A model generated the notes under the pieces. The model was not told the origin of the DNA. It was given only the letters and a program-made list of their open reading frames with translations, and searched no databases. The position numbers and the translations under genes were made by a program. From Bacillota bacterium (GTDB lineage: Bacteria; Bacillota; Clostridia; Lachnospirales; Lachnospiraceae): a stretch of DNA of 64,000 bases. Shown here in pieces: positions 54,116-63,888 of the stretch (position 1 is its first letter; each line of letters begins with the position of its first letter). The stretch covers positions 1 through 64,000 of the forward strand of contig JAEXNR010000032.1 of assembly GCA_023439505.1 (NCBI GenBank). The letters run 5' to 3'.

Positions 54116-55606
54116 ATGAAGCAGTATATCATGGCGCTTGATCAGGGAACGACCAGTTCCAGATGTATTATATTTGATAAGCAGGGTAAAATGAAAGGTG
54201 TGGCGCAAAAGGAATTCACACAGATCTATCCGAAGCCCGGCTGGGTGGAGCATGATCCAATGGAAATATGGTCCAGTCAGATTTCCGTTGCGACAGAAGC
54301 TATGGCTAAGCTTGGAATAGAGGCACAGGAGATCGCTTCCATCGGTATCACAAATCAGAGAGAGACGACGATTGTCTGGGATAGAAAAACGGGTCAGCCC
54401 GTATATAACGCCATCGTCTGGCAATGTCGAAGAACCTCAGATATGATAGATAACTTGAGAGAAAAAGGGTTCGGGAATTATATCAGGGAGACCACAGGAT
54501 TAATACCCGATGCTTATTTTTCCGGAACAAAGATAAAATGGATTTTGGATCAGGTACCCGGTGCAAGGCGAGAGGCAGAGGAAGGAAATCTGTTATTTGG
54601 AACAGTGGATACCTGGCTGATCTGGAATCTGACCAAAGGAAAGACCTTTGTCACCGATTATACCAACGCATCCAGAACCATGCTTTTTGATATCAAAAAA
54701 TTAACCTGGGATGAACGCATATTAAAGGAACTTGGGATCCCGGTCAGGATGCTTGCCAAGGTGATGCCGTCGAGCTGTGTTTATGGACATACGGACCGTT
54801 CTCTGCTCGGCGGGGAGATACCCATTGCGGGAGCTGCCGGAGATCAGCAGGCAGCGTTATTCGGACAATGCTGCTTTAACCAGGGTGAAGTGAAGAATAC
54901 CTATGGTACGGGATGCTTTTTACTGATGAATACAGGCAGGGAAGCCATAGTGTCAAAGCATGGGCTTTTAACCACCATTGCGGCAACTACAGAATCAGAG
55001 GTTTCCTATGCCCTGGAGGGAAGTGTCTTTGTTGCAGGGGCCGCCATACAGTGGCTGAGGGATGAGCTTCAACTTATCCGCACGGCTGCAGAAAGTGAAA
55101 AATATGCCCTTCAGGCAGAGAATACCAATGGGGTCTATGTAGTACCTGCTTTTGCAGGACTGGGGGCTCCTTATTGGGATCAGTATGCCAGAGGAACAAT
55201 TGTAGGAATTACAAGAGGCTGCAACAGAGACCATATCATCCGGGCTACCCTGGAATCCATCGCTTATCAGACCTATGAGGTACTCGAGGCAATGGAGCAG
55301 GATTCCGGTCTTACGCTATCCTCCTTAAAAGTGGATGGAGGAGCCTGCGCCAACCGCTTTTTAATGCAGTTTCAGGCCGATATCTTAAACGTCAGGGTGC
55401 ATAAGCCGGAGTGTATTGAGACAACTGCCCTGGGGGCGGCATATCTGGCAGGTCTGGCGGTAGGGTTCTGGAAGGATAAAGAGGAAATCAGAGCAAACTG
55501 GGCGCTGGCTGAAATCTTTGAGCCGAAGATGGAGGAGGAGGAGCGGGACACACTGATACAGGGATGGAAAAAAGCAGTAAAACGCTCCTTTGGATGGGAA
55601 GCTTAG
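54116..55606 (+). CDS. glpK: glycerol kinase
   Basis: This 496-aa FGGY kinase phosphorylates glycerol to glycerol 3-phosphate. It has MALDQGTTSSRCIIFD at the start, the substrate-loop NQRETTIVWD, GAAGDQQAALFGQ and GTGCFLLMNTG for the phosphate site. Length is normal. The GGGGGAT ribosome site favours ATG 54116 (54113 is one codon earlier). It has its own spacer and is not clearly tied to the glycan locus. Confidence 0.96.
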   Translation: MKQYIMALDQGTTSSRCIIFDKQGKMKGVAQKEFTQIYPKPGWVEHDPMEIWSSQISVATEAMAKLGIEAQEIASIGITNQRETTIVWDRKTGQPVYNAIVWQCRRTSDMIDNLREKGFGNYIRETTGLIPDAYFSGTKIKWILDQVPGARREAEEGNLLFGTVDTWLIWNLTKGKTFVTDYTNASRTMLFDIKKLTWDERILKELGIPVRMLAKVMPSSCVYGHTDRSLLGGEIPIAGAAGDQQAALFGQCCFNQGEVKNTYGTGCFLLMNTGREAIVSKHGLLTTIAATTESEVSYALEGSVFVAGAAIQWLRDELQLIRTAAESEKYALQAENTNGVYVVPAFAGLGAPYWDQYARGTIVGITRGCNRDHIIRATLESIAYQTYEVLEAMEQDSGLTLSSLKVDGGACANRFLMQFQADILNVRVHKPECIETTALGAAYLAGLAVGFWKDKEEIRANWALAEIFEPKMEEEERDTLIQGWKKAVKRSFGWEA

Positions 55607-55631
55607 GATTTTGGAAAGGGAGTAAGTGCGG

Positions 55632-56753
55632 ATGGTAGAGGATAGAATGATCAACAGTCTGTCTCAGGAAGGTTATCGAAGGGTGAATTCCAATTCTGAC
55701 GGAATATATTATTATTATCAGATACGCAATCATGAGGCCTTTATCGTCTCTGTTTTTCACGCAGCCTCAGGATCAGAATTTACGGTGGAGCTATATCGTC
55801 ATATTATCGCTCAGATGAAGAAGAATGCGCTGTCAACCGGTGTGAATGGTGTATTCTTACTTAGCCTCATTTTCACCGAAAATCCCCATCAGGCGAAGCA
55901 ATTTTGCATGGAAGAGGATCAGCACTGGCTGATTGATCTGAAACAGTTACAGCTGATCATTTACGAAAACCAGGCTTCCGATTATATGGGACTTCATGAT
56001 GTCCTGTTACAGGCACTGGAGGAAGAGCGGAAACAAACAGAGCAATGGAATAATCCGAATAATCCGAATGATACCAATGATACCGATATGCAAAACGAGA
56101 GCTTATACGCTTACAAGAGAGGTAATCCGGGGCGTCGGAGGTCTTCCTATCCGGCACAACTATTCACCCCGGTTAACACGATAATTATCGTGCTGAATAT
56201 CATCGTCCATATTGTAGTGCATTACACGGGAATCTTTGGAGGAACGGTAGCCTTACTGAAAGCGGGAGATCTATCCTGGATGGATGTGAGAGGAGAGGGG
56301 CAGTACTACCGTCTCTTAACCTGTATGTTTCTGCATGGTGACCTGGGTCATCTTTTCAATAATATGATGGTCATGCTTTTTGTCGGGGATAAGCTGGAAC
56401 GAAGTGCGGGAAGAATGAAATATCTTTTTATTTATTTTGGTGCCGGAATTATTGCAGGGATTACCTCCATCAGTTATAATATGATGCAAGGAAATTATAT
56501 TTCATCCATCGGGGCGTCCGGTGCAATTTTTGGACTGGTGGGTGCTATGTTATACATCTTACTAATTAACCGGGGACAAATTGAGAATATGAACAGCAGA
56601 CAGATGATTTTGTTTATCATATTCGGACTTTATGGCGGATTTGCCAATGCGGGAATCGATAATGCCGCCCATATCGGTGGATTTATATCAGGTTTTGTTT
56701 TTGCCGTCATTTTATACCGCAGGCCCGGTGAAAAAAGGTTTGCTGTCAGGTAA
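55632..56753 (+). CDS. rhomboid family intramembrane serine protease
   Basis: This 373-aa protein has an N-terminal soluble domain of about 165 residues, an Asn/Asp-rich linker (NNPNNPNDTNDTD), and a rhomboid core. Catalytic Ser296 is in GASGAIFG and His347 in NAAHIGGF; the HGDLGHLFNN motif is also present. Rhomboids cut membrane helices; substrate unknown. It starts 25 nt after glpK. Confidence 0.9.
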   Translation: MVEDRMINSLSQEGYRRVNSNSDGIYYYYQIRNHEAFIVSVFHAASGSEFTVELYRHIIAQMKKNALSTGVNGVFLLSLIFTENPHQAKQFCMEEDQHWLIDLKQLQLIIYENQASDYMGLHDVLLQALEEERKQTEQWNNPNNPNDTNDTDMQNESLYAYKRGNPGRRRSSYPAQLFTPVNTIIIVLNIIVHIVVHYTGIFGGTVALLKAGDLSWMDVRGEGQYYRLLTCMFLHGDLGHLFNNMMVMLFVGDKLERSAGRMKYLFIYFGAGIIAGITSISYNMMQGNYISSIGASGAIFGLVGAMLYILLINRGQIENMNSRQMILFIIFGLYGGFANAGIDNAAHIGGFISGFVFAVILYRRPGEKRFAVR

Positions 56754-56822
56754 TATGCAGACGGATGTCAGAACACAGAAAACGATGTTAAGGATGTCAT
56801 GGCGGGAGGAAAGGGTAAGCAT

Positions 56823-57821
56823 ATGAAAATTAATATCTATTATGGTGGACGAGGGCTGATTGAAGACCCTACCATTTATGTGATCAGTAAGCTTACTTCT
56901 GTACTGGAGGAAATCCGGGTACAGGTAACAAGATACAACCTATACGAAGAGAAGAATGGAATAGCCATGCTGCCTAAGACGTTGAAAGAAGCGGATGGTG
57001 TCATTCTCGCTACAACAGTGGAATGGATGGGGATCGGGGGACTGATGCAGCAGTTTCTGGATGCCTGCTGGTTGTATGCAGACAAAGAAAAGATTGGCAA
57101 GCTGTACATGCTTCCCATTGTCATGGCAAGCACGTATGGAGAGAGAGATGCGGAACTTACCTTAATCAAAGCCTGGGAGATGCTTGGTGGTATTCCCTGT
57201 AATGGTTTGTGCGCTTATGTAGAAAATCACGTGGAGTTTGAGACGAATCCGGACTATGCCCATATTATTGAGAAGGAGGCAGAAAACTTTTATCGGACCA
57301 TTCACCAGAAGATGAAGATGCTCCCTGTGAGTAACACAGCCATTAAGCAGAATGTACTTCGCAATACGTCCATTGTACTCACGCCTCAGGAAAGTGAGCA
57401 GCTTTCCATGTATGTATCTGATGATACTTATGTTAAGAAACAAAAGGAAGATATTGAAGAATTAACCCAGATATTTAAAGAAATGCTGACTTTGGGAGAA
57501 GGAGAATCAGGACAGGAATTTATCAAAAATCTAAAGGATAATTTCCATCCTCTGGGAGACTTTTCGGCTTCTTATTCCATAACCCTCACGGATACAAAGA
57601 AGACGCTGATTGTAGAGATCAATGACAAGCGTCTGAAATGTTATTACGGTGAAAAATCAGATGTTGATGTGATTGCAAAGACAACCCATGCCATCATGAA
57701 CAAGCTGGTTCTTGGCCGTACTACATTCCAAGGCGCGTTTATGTCGGGAGACCTGACAGCGAAAGGAAACTTTAAGACCCTACGTACCTTTGATCAGGTA
57801 TTCCAGTTCAATATATTATAG
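56823..57821 (+). CDS. flavodoxin-like / SCP2 fusion protein
   Basis: This 332-aa protein joins an N-terminal flavodoxin-like or NADPH-FMN reductase fold (MKINIYYGGRG, DGVILATTVEWMG) to a C-terminal SCP2 sterol-carrier-like domain (from SASYSITLTD, including GRTTFQGAFMSGDLTAKGN). SCP2 domains bind lipids. The role of the pair is unknown. ATG 56823 follows GGGAGGAAAGGG by 7 nt. Confidence 0.82.
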   Translation: MKINIYYGGRGLIEDPTIYVISKLTSVLEEIRVQVTRYNLYEEKNGIAMLPKTLKEADGVILATTVEWMGIGGLMQQFLDACWLYADKEKIGKLYMLPIVMASTYGERDAELTLIKAWEMLGGIPCNGLCAYVENHVEFETNPDYAHIIEKEAENFYRTIHQKMKMLPVSNTAIKQNVLRNTSIVLTPQESEQLSMYVSDDTYVKKQKEDIEELTQIFKEMLTLGEGESGQEFIKNLKDNFHPLGDFSASYSITLTDTKKTLIVEINDKRLKCYYGEKSDVDVIAKTTHAIMNKLVLGRTTFQGAFMSGDLTAKGNFKTLRTFDQVFQFNIL

Positions 57822-57870
57822 GATTTGCGGCAACAGCAAGCGAATATCCTCCGGGTGCTCAGGATACAGA

Positions 57871-58623
57871 CTATAAGGGTAATATGATGGTAAAGCAGGT
57901 CTCCGCTTCATCGGAAGTAACACCAATACTGCCAAAGTGGAGATTTACAATCTTTTTCACAATAGCAAGACCTACCCCGGTTCCGCCTTTTTTATATGTA
58001 ACAAATGGAGTGAAGATATTTTCCAGTTTGTCCTCCGGTATTACCGCACCATTATTTTTAATTTTAATATAAAACTTGGTCGGTATCTGTTCTTCCAAAG
58101 CAACGGCGGCCAGTTCAACATTAATATAATTCCCGGGTGCCACAGCTTCAAAAGCATTTTTAATCAGATTGGAGATAGCCTGCTTCATTTTGATAATATC
58201 GCAGTAATAGGAAGAAAGAAGAGCTTCACAATCCGGATGTATATTGAGTGTAAAATCTATCTTCTGCTGCGATGCCTGAGGCATAAAGCTGTTGCTAATC
58301 CCTAAGATCAGTGCGATGAAATCAGATTCTTCCTTATTTAAACCATTATAGGTGTTTAATTGGGAGGCATCGGCCATCATATGCTCCAAGTCATGGACCA
58401 GATCCTGCATCTGATCCCAGTATTTGAACTCTCTGGTCTCCGGATGCTTGGTTTCAATATATTGAATGGTACTCTTTAACAAAGATAAAGGATTTCGAAG
58501 TTCATGGACAAACATTGATGTTGTCCTCTTATTATCATCAATAATACTTTGTATGATTGTTTCAACCTCGGGATTGGATTTTACTACATAGGCAATAGTA
58601 TCATTATCTAATTCTGAAAACAT
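57871..58623 (-). CDS. soluble sensor-less histidine kinase
   Basis: This 250-aa protein has a HisKA box with phospho-acceptor H40 (FVHELRNPLS), an N box NLIKNAFEA, and G boxes with FTPFVTYKKGGTGVGLAIV. No membrane helix or sensor domain precedes it beyond 35 residues. No response regulator is adjacent. It may act in a phosphorelay such as sporulation control; that is inference. It is convergent with the previous gene. Confidence 0.88.
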   Translation of the reverse strand: MFSELDNDTIAYVVKSNPEVETIIQSIIDDNKRTTSMFVHELRNPLSLLKSTIQYIETKHPETREFKYWDQMQDLVHDLEHMMADASQLNTYNGLNKEESDFIALILGISNSFMPQASQQKIDFTLNIHPDCEALLSSYYCDIIKMKQAISNLIKNAFEAVAPGNYINVELAAVALEEQIPTKFYIKIKNNGAVIPEDKLENIFTPFVTYKKGGTGVGLAIVKKIVNLHFGSIGVTSDEAETCFTIILPL

Positions 58624-58730
58624 TCATTTTCCCCCCTTTTCACATAATTTGCGGCAATAAGATAGTATCAAAAAATGGAAAAAAATGCAATATATATTGT
58701 TAAACATTTATCGACAATGGAGGTGCTCAA

Positions 58731-59150
58731 ATGCAAAACGACAACTGTATCTTTTGTAAAATTATCGCGGGAATCATTCCCTCTTCCACTATTTATGAAG
58801 ATGATGACTTTAAAGTGATTATGGATATTTCACCTGCGGCCAGAGGACATGCGATTATTTTACCCAAGAATCATTTTGAAAATCTTTATGAAATGGACGA
58901 TGAGACCGCTTCTAAGGTATTACTGGTGGCCCGAAAGGTAGCATCCGCAATGAAAGAAGAGCTAACATGTGACGGCCTGAATGTGCTTCAGAATAACGGC
59001 GAAGCCGCCGGGCAGACAGTCTTTCATTACCATGTTCATCTCATCCCAAGGTACCGGAAGGACCAGGTCAATATTAACTGGGAATATGGAAAATATGAAC
59101 AGGGGGAGGCAGAGCAGATTGCAGAGGCAATCGCTGCCAGAATCGTGTAA
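58731..59150 (+). CDS. HIT family nucleotide hydrolase
   Basis: This 139-aa HinT/Hit-like enzyme has CIFCKI near the start and the histidine triad HYHVHLIPR. Family members cleave nucleoside phosphoramidates or dinucleoside polyphosphates. GGAGGT precedes the ATG by 7 nt. Confidence 0.95.
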   Translation: MQNDNCIFCKIIAGIIPSSTIYEDDDFKVIMDISPAARGHAIILPKNHFENLYEMDDETASKVLLVARKVASAMKEELTCDGLNVLQNNGEAAGQTVFHYHVHLIPRYRKDQVNINWEYGKYEQGEAEQIAEAIAARIV

Positions 59151-59212
59151 GCTCCGACCGGAAGGATTTTGTATTTCCATGGGAAAAGCAGCCATGGCAA
59201 TAGGATAGAAAT

Positions 59213-59262
59213 AAGGATACTGAGGAACAGGAATAACTTTCTTGTTTGCAGTATCCTTCTCT
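59213..59262. terminator. shared terminator between HIT and murG genes
   Basis: AAGGATACTG pairs with CAGTATCCTT over a 26-nt loop, with modest T content on either side. Convergent genes flank it. Confidence 0.6.
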
Positions 59263-59309
59263 TTATGTAATTCCGTCACAGATTTAGATCTGGAATGTAA
59301 ATGATCAGA

Positions 59310-60374
59310 TCATAGCTGCGTTGCCTTAATCAGACCAACAATGGTATCAATAGCATTATTCAATTGACTTTTATTCATAGTTTCCATATACTGCCGGCGG
59401 GATGCCAAGGCAGATGTTATTACCTGAAGAAGGCTTGCTACACTAAGTTCCTCTTCCTTAAGAACAGCAGAAAAGCCCTGATGTTCAAAGGATTCTGCAT
59501 TTAAAATCTGATCGCCCCGGCTGGATCCCTGTGAAAGAGGAATCAAAATATTTGGTTTTCTGAGGGCGAGGAGTTCACAGATTACATTCGCACCGGCTCT
59601 TGAGATCACAAGGTCAGCACAGGCGTAAAGATCACTCAGCTCATCCTTAATGTATTCGAATTGGACATATCCTGTGGTGTGGTTAAGTTTCTCCTCCAGA
59701 TTTCCCTTACCGCACAGATGTACCACCTGATAGTCTCTCAGCAGCGTGGGAAGCATACCACGAATTACTTCGTTAATTGCTCTGGAACCGGTGCTTCCGC
59801 CAATAATCATAATCACCGGCTTGTTGGCTGTGAAATGACAGAAATCGAGTCCCCTCAGCTTATTACCGGAGAATAATTCCTTACGAATGGGGGTCCCTGT
59901 AAGAACTGCCTTGCCCTCCGGAAGATATTTTAGTGTCTCCGGAAAATTGGCACATACCTTTTTTGCCGCGGGAATCGCAATTTTGTTGGCTAAGCCTGGG
60001 GTCATATCGGATTCATGTATGATCACGGGAATATGATGGTGCTTTGCGGCGAGGACCACCGGAACGGTTACAAACCCGCCTTTGGAAAATACGATATCGG
60101 GTTTTAGACGTTTTAATAATTTGCGTGCTTCAAAATAACCCTTCACAACCTTTAAGGGGTCGGAAAAATTCTTGGGATCAAAATATCTTCTAAGTTTACC
60201 GGAGGAAATACCGTGATATGGAATATTCAGTTCTTCGATTAACTTTTTCTCAATGCCGTCGTAGGACCCAATGTACTGGATGTTATAACCGTTTCTTTTT
60301 AACTCCGGGAGCAGGGCAATGCAGGGGGTAACATGTCCGGCAGTACCGCCGCCGGTTAAAACAATTCGTTTCAT
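59310..60374 (-). CDS. murG: MurG, lipid II synthase
   Basis: This 354-aa GT28 glycosyltransferase adds GlcNAc to lipid I at the inner face of the membrane. It has GGGTAGHVTPCIAL at the start, FSKGGFVTVPVVLAA, HESDMTPGLANK, and in the second half GGSTGSRAIN and SRAGANVICELLALRKPNILIP. The start ATG overlaps the TSCPD stop (ATGA) and has GGAGGT upstream. It stands outside a division-wall cluster. Confidence 0.96.
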   Translation of the reverse strand: MKRIVLTGGGTAGHVTPCIALLPELKRNGYNIQYIGSYDGIEKKLIEELNIPYHGISSGKLRRYFDPKNFSDPLKVVKGYFEARKLLKRLKPDIVFSKGGFVTVPVVLAAKHHHIPVIIHESDMTPGLANKIAIPAAKKVCANFPETLKYLPEGKAVLTGTPIRKELFSGNKLRGLDFCHFTANKPVIMIIGGSTGSRAINEVIRGMLPTLLRDYQVVHLCGKGNLEEKLNHTTGYVQFEYIKDELSDLYACADLVISRAGANVICELLALRKPNILIPLSQGSSRGDQILNAESFEHQGFSAVLKEEELSVASLLQVITSALASRRQYMETMNKSQLNNAIDTIVGLIKATQL

Positions 60375-60622
60375 TTCGCTGACCTCCATTTCTTTAATGC
60401 CTGAGCCAGCTGATCAGGGCAGGAAGTCGGCCGAAAATCGCAGAGGGTTCCTTCCAGTCTTTTAATTACTTCATCTACCGTCATACCGACGACCAGACGG
60501 GAAATTCCGCTGGAATTTCCGGAGCATCCGCCTGAAAACTGGACGGAGGTTATGGTATCTGTTGTTTCATCTATATCGAATGTAATTTCACGGCTGCAAA
60601 CGCCGGTAGGTTTATATTTCAT
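60371..60622 (-). CDS. TSCPD domain protein (TIGR03905-like)
   Basis: This 83-aa protein has the motif TSCPDQLAQAL and Cys residues in PTGVCSREI, SGGCSGN and TLCDF, as in TIGR03905-type proteins related to the C-terminal part of some ribonucleotide reductases. Function unknown. ATG 60622 follows AGAAAGGAT. The 4-nt overlap with murG suggests coupled translation. Confidence 0.85.
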   Translation of the reverse strand: MKYKPTGVCSREITFDIDETTDTITSVQFSGGCSGNSSGISRLVVGMTVDEVIKRLEGTLCDFRPTSCPDQLAQALKKWRSAK

Positions 60623-60842
60623 ACAATATCCTTTCTGATAACGATCTATATTCCAGTGTATGTGTGGCCTTTTATAATCGAGTACATTGTATCTCAACTA
60701 TTTCATTTTTGCAATTGTTTTCATTTAAAAATTGGGAGCTGTTTATCTGTGAGCAAGAGGAGAGCAAAGTTGCTCATTGCTATTTACAACAAAATAAGTT
60801 AAAATTATTCTATATTTGTAAGGATTGGAACGAGAGGTGCGA

Positions 60843-61541
60843 ATGAAAAAAATAGGAATCATCGGCGCGATGGAGGAAGAAGTAAACATAATAAAAAATC
60901 TGATGCAGAATGCTGCAATAAAGACGGTAGCCTCTATGGATTTTTATGAAGGAACGATAGAAGGAAAACAGGTAGTTGTTGTCAGAAGTGGAATCGGTAA
61001 GGTGAATGCAGCAATCTGCACGCAGATTCTTGCGGACTTATATGCCGTTGACCTGGTAATCAATACCGGAGTGGCGGGTTCCCTTCGCAGTGAAATAGAG
61101 ATTACAGATATTGTATTATCAACAGATGCGCTGCAGCATGATATGGATGTTTCCGGTTTTGGCTATGACATAGGTGTGATACCCAGAATGGAGCGCTCGG
61201 CATTTCTGGCACAGGAAGAATTAATTACGGCGGCTAAGGAGATCTGCCGGAAGAGACTCCCTGAGGTAGGCGTGCATGTGGGCAGAGTAGTCAGCGGAGA
61301 TCAGTTTATCTCAGATAGCAGGAAAAAGGAGTGGTTGTTGCAAACTTTTGGAGGTTATTGTACGGAGATGGAAGGCGCTGCAATTGCTCAGGCGGCATAT
61401 TTAAATCACCTGCCGTTCTTAATCATACGGGCGATCTCAGATAAGGCGGACCACAGTGCTGAGATGAACTATCAGGAATTTGAAAAGATTGCAATTAATA
61501 ATACAGTAAAATTGGTAAAGGGGTTGATTGCAAGCGTGTAA
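60843..61541 (+). CDS. mtnN: 5'-methylthioadenosine/S-adenosylhomocysteine nucleosidase
   Basis: This 232-aa enzyme splits MTA and SAH to adenine and thioribose products, feeding methionine salvage and S-ribosylhomocysteine. It shows MKKIGIIGAMEEEVNIIKN, GIGKVNAAICTQ, INTGVAGS, SGDQFIS, and the catalytic TEMEGAAIAQ and ISDKAD. GAGAGG precedes ATG 60843. Confidence 0.95.
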   Translation: MKKIGIIGAMEEEVNIIKNLMQNAAIKTVASMDFYEGTIEGKQVVVVRSGIGKVNAAICTQILADLYAVDLVINTGVAGSLRSEIEITDIVLSTDALQHDMDVSGFGYDIGVIPRMERSAFLAQEELITAAKEICRKRLPEVGVHVGRVVSGDQFISDSRKKEWLLQTFGGYCTEMEGAAIAQAAYLNHLPFLIIRAISDKADHSAEMNYQEFEKIAINNTVKLVKGLIASV

Positions 61542-61679
61542 AACCTGACAGGCAGACATAGTAATGACATAGTGAAAAGCTTGAAACTACACCGGGTTAT
61601 TCATACGAGCATGCGAATATATTTTGTTTCACGATGAGAGAATTACGAGGGCTTTTATCATCATTGGGGGAGGGTATTT

Positions 61680-62618
61680 ATGGAACACCAGAAACGATTG
61701 AATGAAATTATGCGCAATATGGAACAGGTTATTGTAGGGAAGAGAGAAGTAGTGGAACATGTTATGATTACACTTTTGGCGGATGGGCATCTTCTGCTGG
61801 AGGATGTGCCGGGAGTGGGGAAGACGACCCTTGCAAAGACGGCGGCGCAATCCATCAACTGCGGTTTTACCAGAATCCAGTTTACACCGGATACGCTGCC
61901 AAGCGATGTGACCGGGTTATCCATTTATAATATGCAGACGGGGAAATTTGAGTATTCCCAGGGGGCAATTGTGAATAATATTATCCTGGCAGATGAAATT
62001 AACCGGACATCGCCCAAGACCCAGGCAAGTTTGTTAGAGTCCATGGAGGAAAAGCAGGTCACGGTAGATGGAGTGACCTATCCACTCCCAAGACCCTTCA
62101 TGGTGATTGCCACACAAAATCCCATTGATTATCTGGGGACCTATAACTTACCGGAAGCACAGCTGGATCGTTTTCTTATGAAGATATCCATTGGTTATCC
62201 CCAGTTAAATGATGAGAAAGTGATGGTAGAGCGTTACCTTAGCCGCCAGCTTTCAAGAAAACTGGAACCGGTTGCTGAGGCAGAGGACATCCTTCAGATG
62301 CAGAAGGAGGCAGCAGAAGTTAAGGTTAATCAGGACCTGATCTCTTTTGTTACTAAATTTGTTCAGGCAACCCGTAAACAAGAGGAGATATCCCTGGGAG
62401 CCAGCCCCAGAGCTACGCTGGCACTGATCCGGGCTTCCCAGGCCCTGGCATATATCAGCGGGAGAACATACTGTATCCCGGATGATATCTTAAAAATGAT
62501 ACTTCCTGTTATTACCCATAGGATTATTTTGACTCCCGAGGCAAGACTCGCGCAGGTAAAGATAGATAAAGTTTTGAAAGGTATCTTATCAAAACTTCCC
62601 ATTCCGGTATTAAAATAA
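61680..62618 (+). CDS. MoxR family AAA ATPase
   Basis: This 312-aa ATPase has Walker A EDVPGVGKTTLAKT, Walker B ILADEINRTSPKTQ and a sensor region MVIATQNPIDYLGTYNLPEAQ. MoxR proteins act as chaperones for metal or protein-complex assembly and are usually coupled with DUF58 genes, as here. GGGGGAGGG precedes the ATG. Confidence 0.95.
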   Translation: MEHQKRLNEIMRNMEQVIVGKREVVEHVMITLLADGHLLLEDVPGVGKTTLAKTAAQSINCGFTRIQFTPDTLPSDVTGLSIYNMQTGKFEYSQGAIVNNIILADEINRTSPKTQASLLESMEEKQVTVDGVTYPLPRPFMVIATQNPIDYLGTYNLPEAQLDRFLMKISIGYPQLNDEKVMVERYLSRQLSRKLEPVAEAEDILQMQKEAAEVKVNQDLISFVTKFVQATRKQEEISLGASPRATLALIRASQALAYISGRTYCIPDDILKMILPVITHRIILTPEARLAQVKIDKVLKGILSKLPIPVLK

Positions 62619-62639
62619 TTCATAACAGGAAGAGAGCAT

Positions 62640-63821
62640 ATGAAAATAAATCGTTTAATATGGTTGTTATTTATCATAGGCAGCGGCGTGTTTACCTCCT
62701 TTTACGGAGGTAACATTTCCTATGCCCTTTTTTATTTGGCAATATTTGTCCCCCTTATTTCTATTTTTTATACGTTATATGTTTATTTGAAGTTTAAGAT
62801 GTATCAGACGATGGCGAACAGGATCATTGTGAAAGGAGACTGGACGGACTACTCCTTTGTTATCGCCAATGAAGACATCATTACTTACAGGAACGTAAAA
62901 GTAAATTTTTTAAGGGATAAATCAACCCTGGAGACCATAGGGGATGCAATGCGGTATAATCTTCTTCCCGGTGAAAGAGAAGGGGCTAAGACGAGGATAA
63001 AATGTAATTACCGGGGGGAGTATGAGGTTGGGGTCGCATCTATAGAAATTACCGACTTTTTTATGCTATTTAAAATTACATATCCGGTTCGGAGCAGATT
63101 AAAGGTCATCGTACTTCCAAGGGTGGTTCCCCTGGAGCAGCTTAGGCTGGCTCCGTCCCAGGCGGATGTGAAGAATCCCATCCTTTACAGTAATTACTCA
63201 GAAGAGGAACTGGATATGGAGATTCGAAGGTATTATCCCGGTGATAATAAGAAGCGGGTGCACTGGAAGGTCTCGGCTAAGCTGAGGGAATTGTTCTCCA
63301 GAAAATATCAACATAAGCCAAAGACGCAGATCCTCCTGTATATGGACATGATGCAGATTAAGGAGGAGGAGCACAAGGTAATCGCTGCAGAGGATAAGAT
63401 CATGGAAAGTGTACTTGCAATTGCAAATTTCTATGCAAACAGAGGAACTCCCTGCCAGATCGTTTATGATTTGAACGGCAGGAAAAAGATTGATATTCAT
63501 TCTAAGGATCAATTCAATGCGTTTTATAAGACCTGTGCAAAAATGGAGTTTCAATCTGTCGTGGCGGTGAGTAAGCTGATGGAGGATGAGCTGTTTCATA
63601 ACAAGGAAGGAGTATTTCATGTGGCAGTAACTCATTTTCTTAACAGGGAAATTTACCGGTCAGCACTGAGTGTTCTGGCACAAGGAAATACCCTCTGCAT
63701 TTTATTCATCAGCGATGACGTATCGAATCAGACGAAGGAGTTAATCAGTGCAATGAAGCTGGCAGGTATTGATCTTTATCAAATCATGTCAGGGGAAGAA
63801 CTGCGTGAAGTCCTTTCATGA
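62640..63821 (+). CDS. DUF58 protein
   Basis: This 393-aa protein has two N-terminal membrane helices and the DUF58 core EIRRYYPGDNKKRVHWKVSAK followed by a VWA-like fold. It follows the moxR gene by 21 nt. It probably works with MoxR. Confidence 0.92.
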   Translation: MKINRLIWLLFIIGSGVFTSFYGGNISYALFYLAIFVPLISIFYTLYVYLKFKMYQTMANRIIVKGDWTDYSFVIANEDIITYRNVKVNFLRDKSTLETIGDAMRYNLLPGEREGAKTRIKCNYRGEYEVGVASIEITDFFMLFKITYPVRSRLKVIVLPRVVPLEQLRLAPSQADVKNPILYSNYSEEELDMEIRRYYPGDNKKRVHWKVSAKLRELFSRKYQHKPKTQILLYMDMMQIKEEEHKVIAAEDKIMESVLAIANFYANRGTPCQIVYDLNGRKKIDIHSKDQFNAFYKTCAKMEFQSVVAVSKLMEDELFHNKEGVFHVAVTHFLNREIYRSALSVLAQGNTLCILFISDDVSNQTKELISAMKLAGIDLYQIMSGEELREVLS

Positions 63822-63888
63822 TATGCCGGAACTGGGGAAGATAGATTAGAATTAATCATTGATATTCTTATCAAGGGGGGAGTTAGGA

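Noticed and set aside
54116..55606. glpK as part of the glycan locus (mannosylglycerate idea with GH38)
   Set aside because: A strong terminator and over 230 bp separate it, the operator motif is absent, and the GH38 protein is not specifically of the mannosylglycerate hydrolase type by anything I can see.
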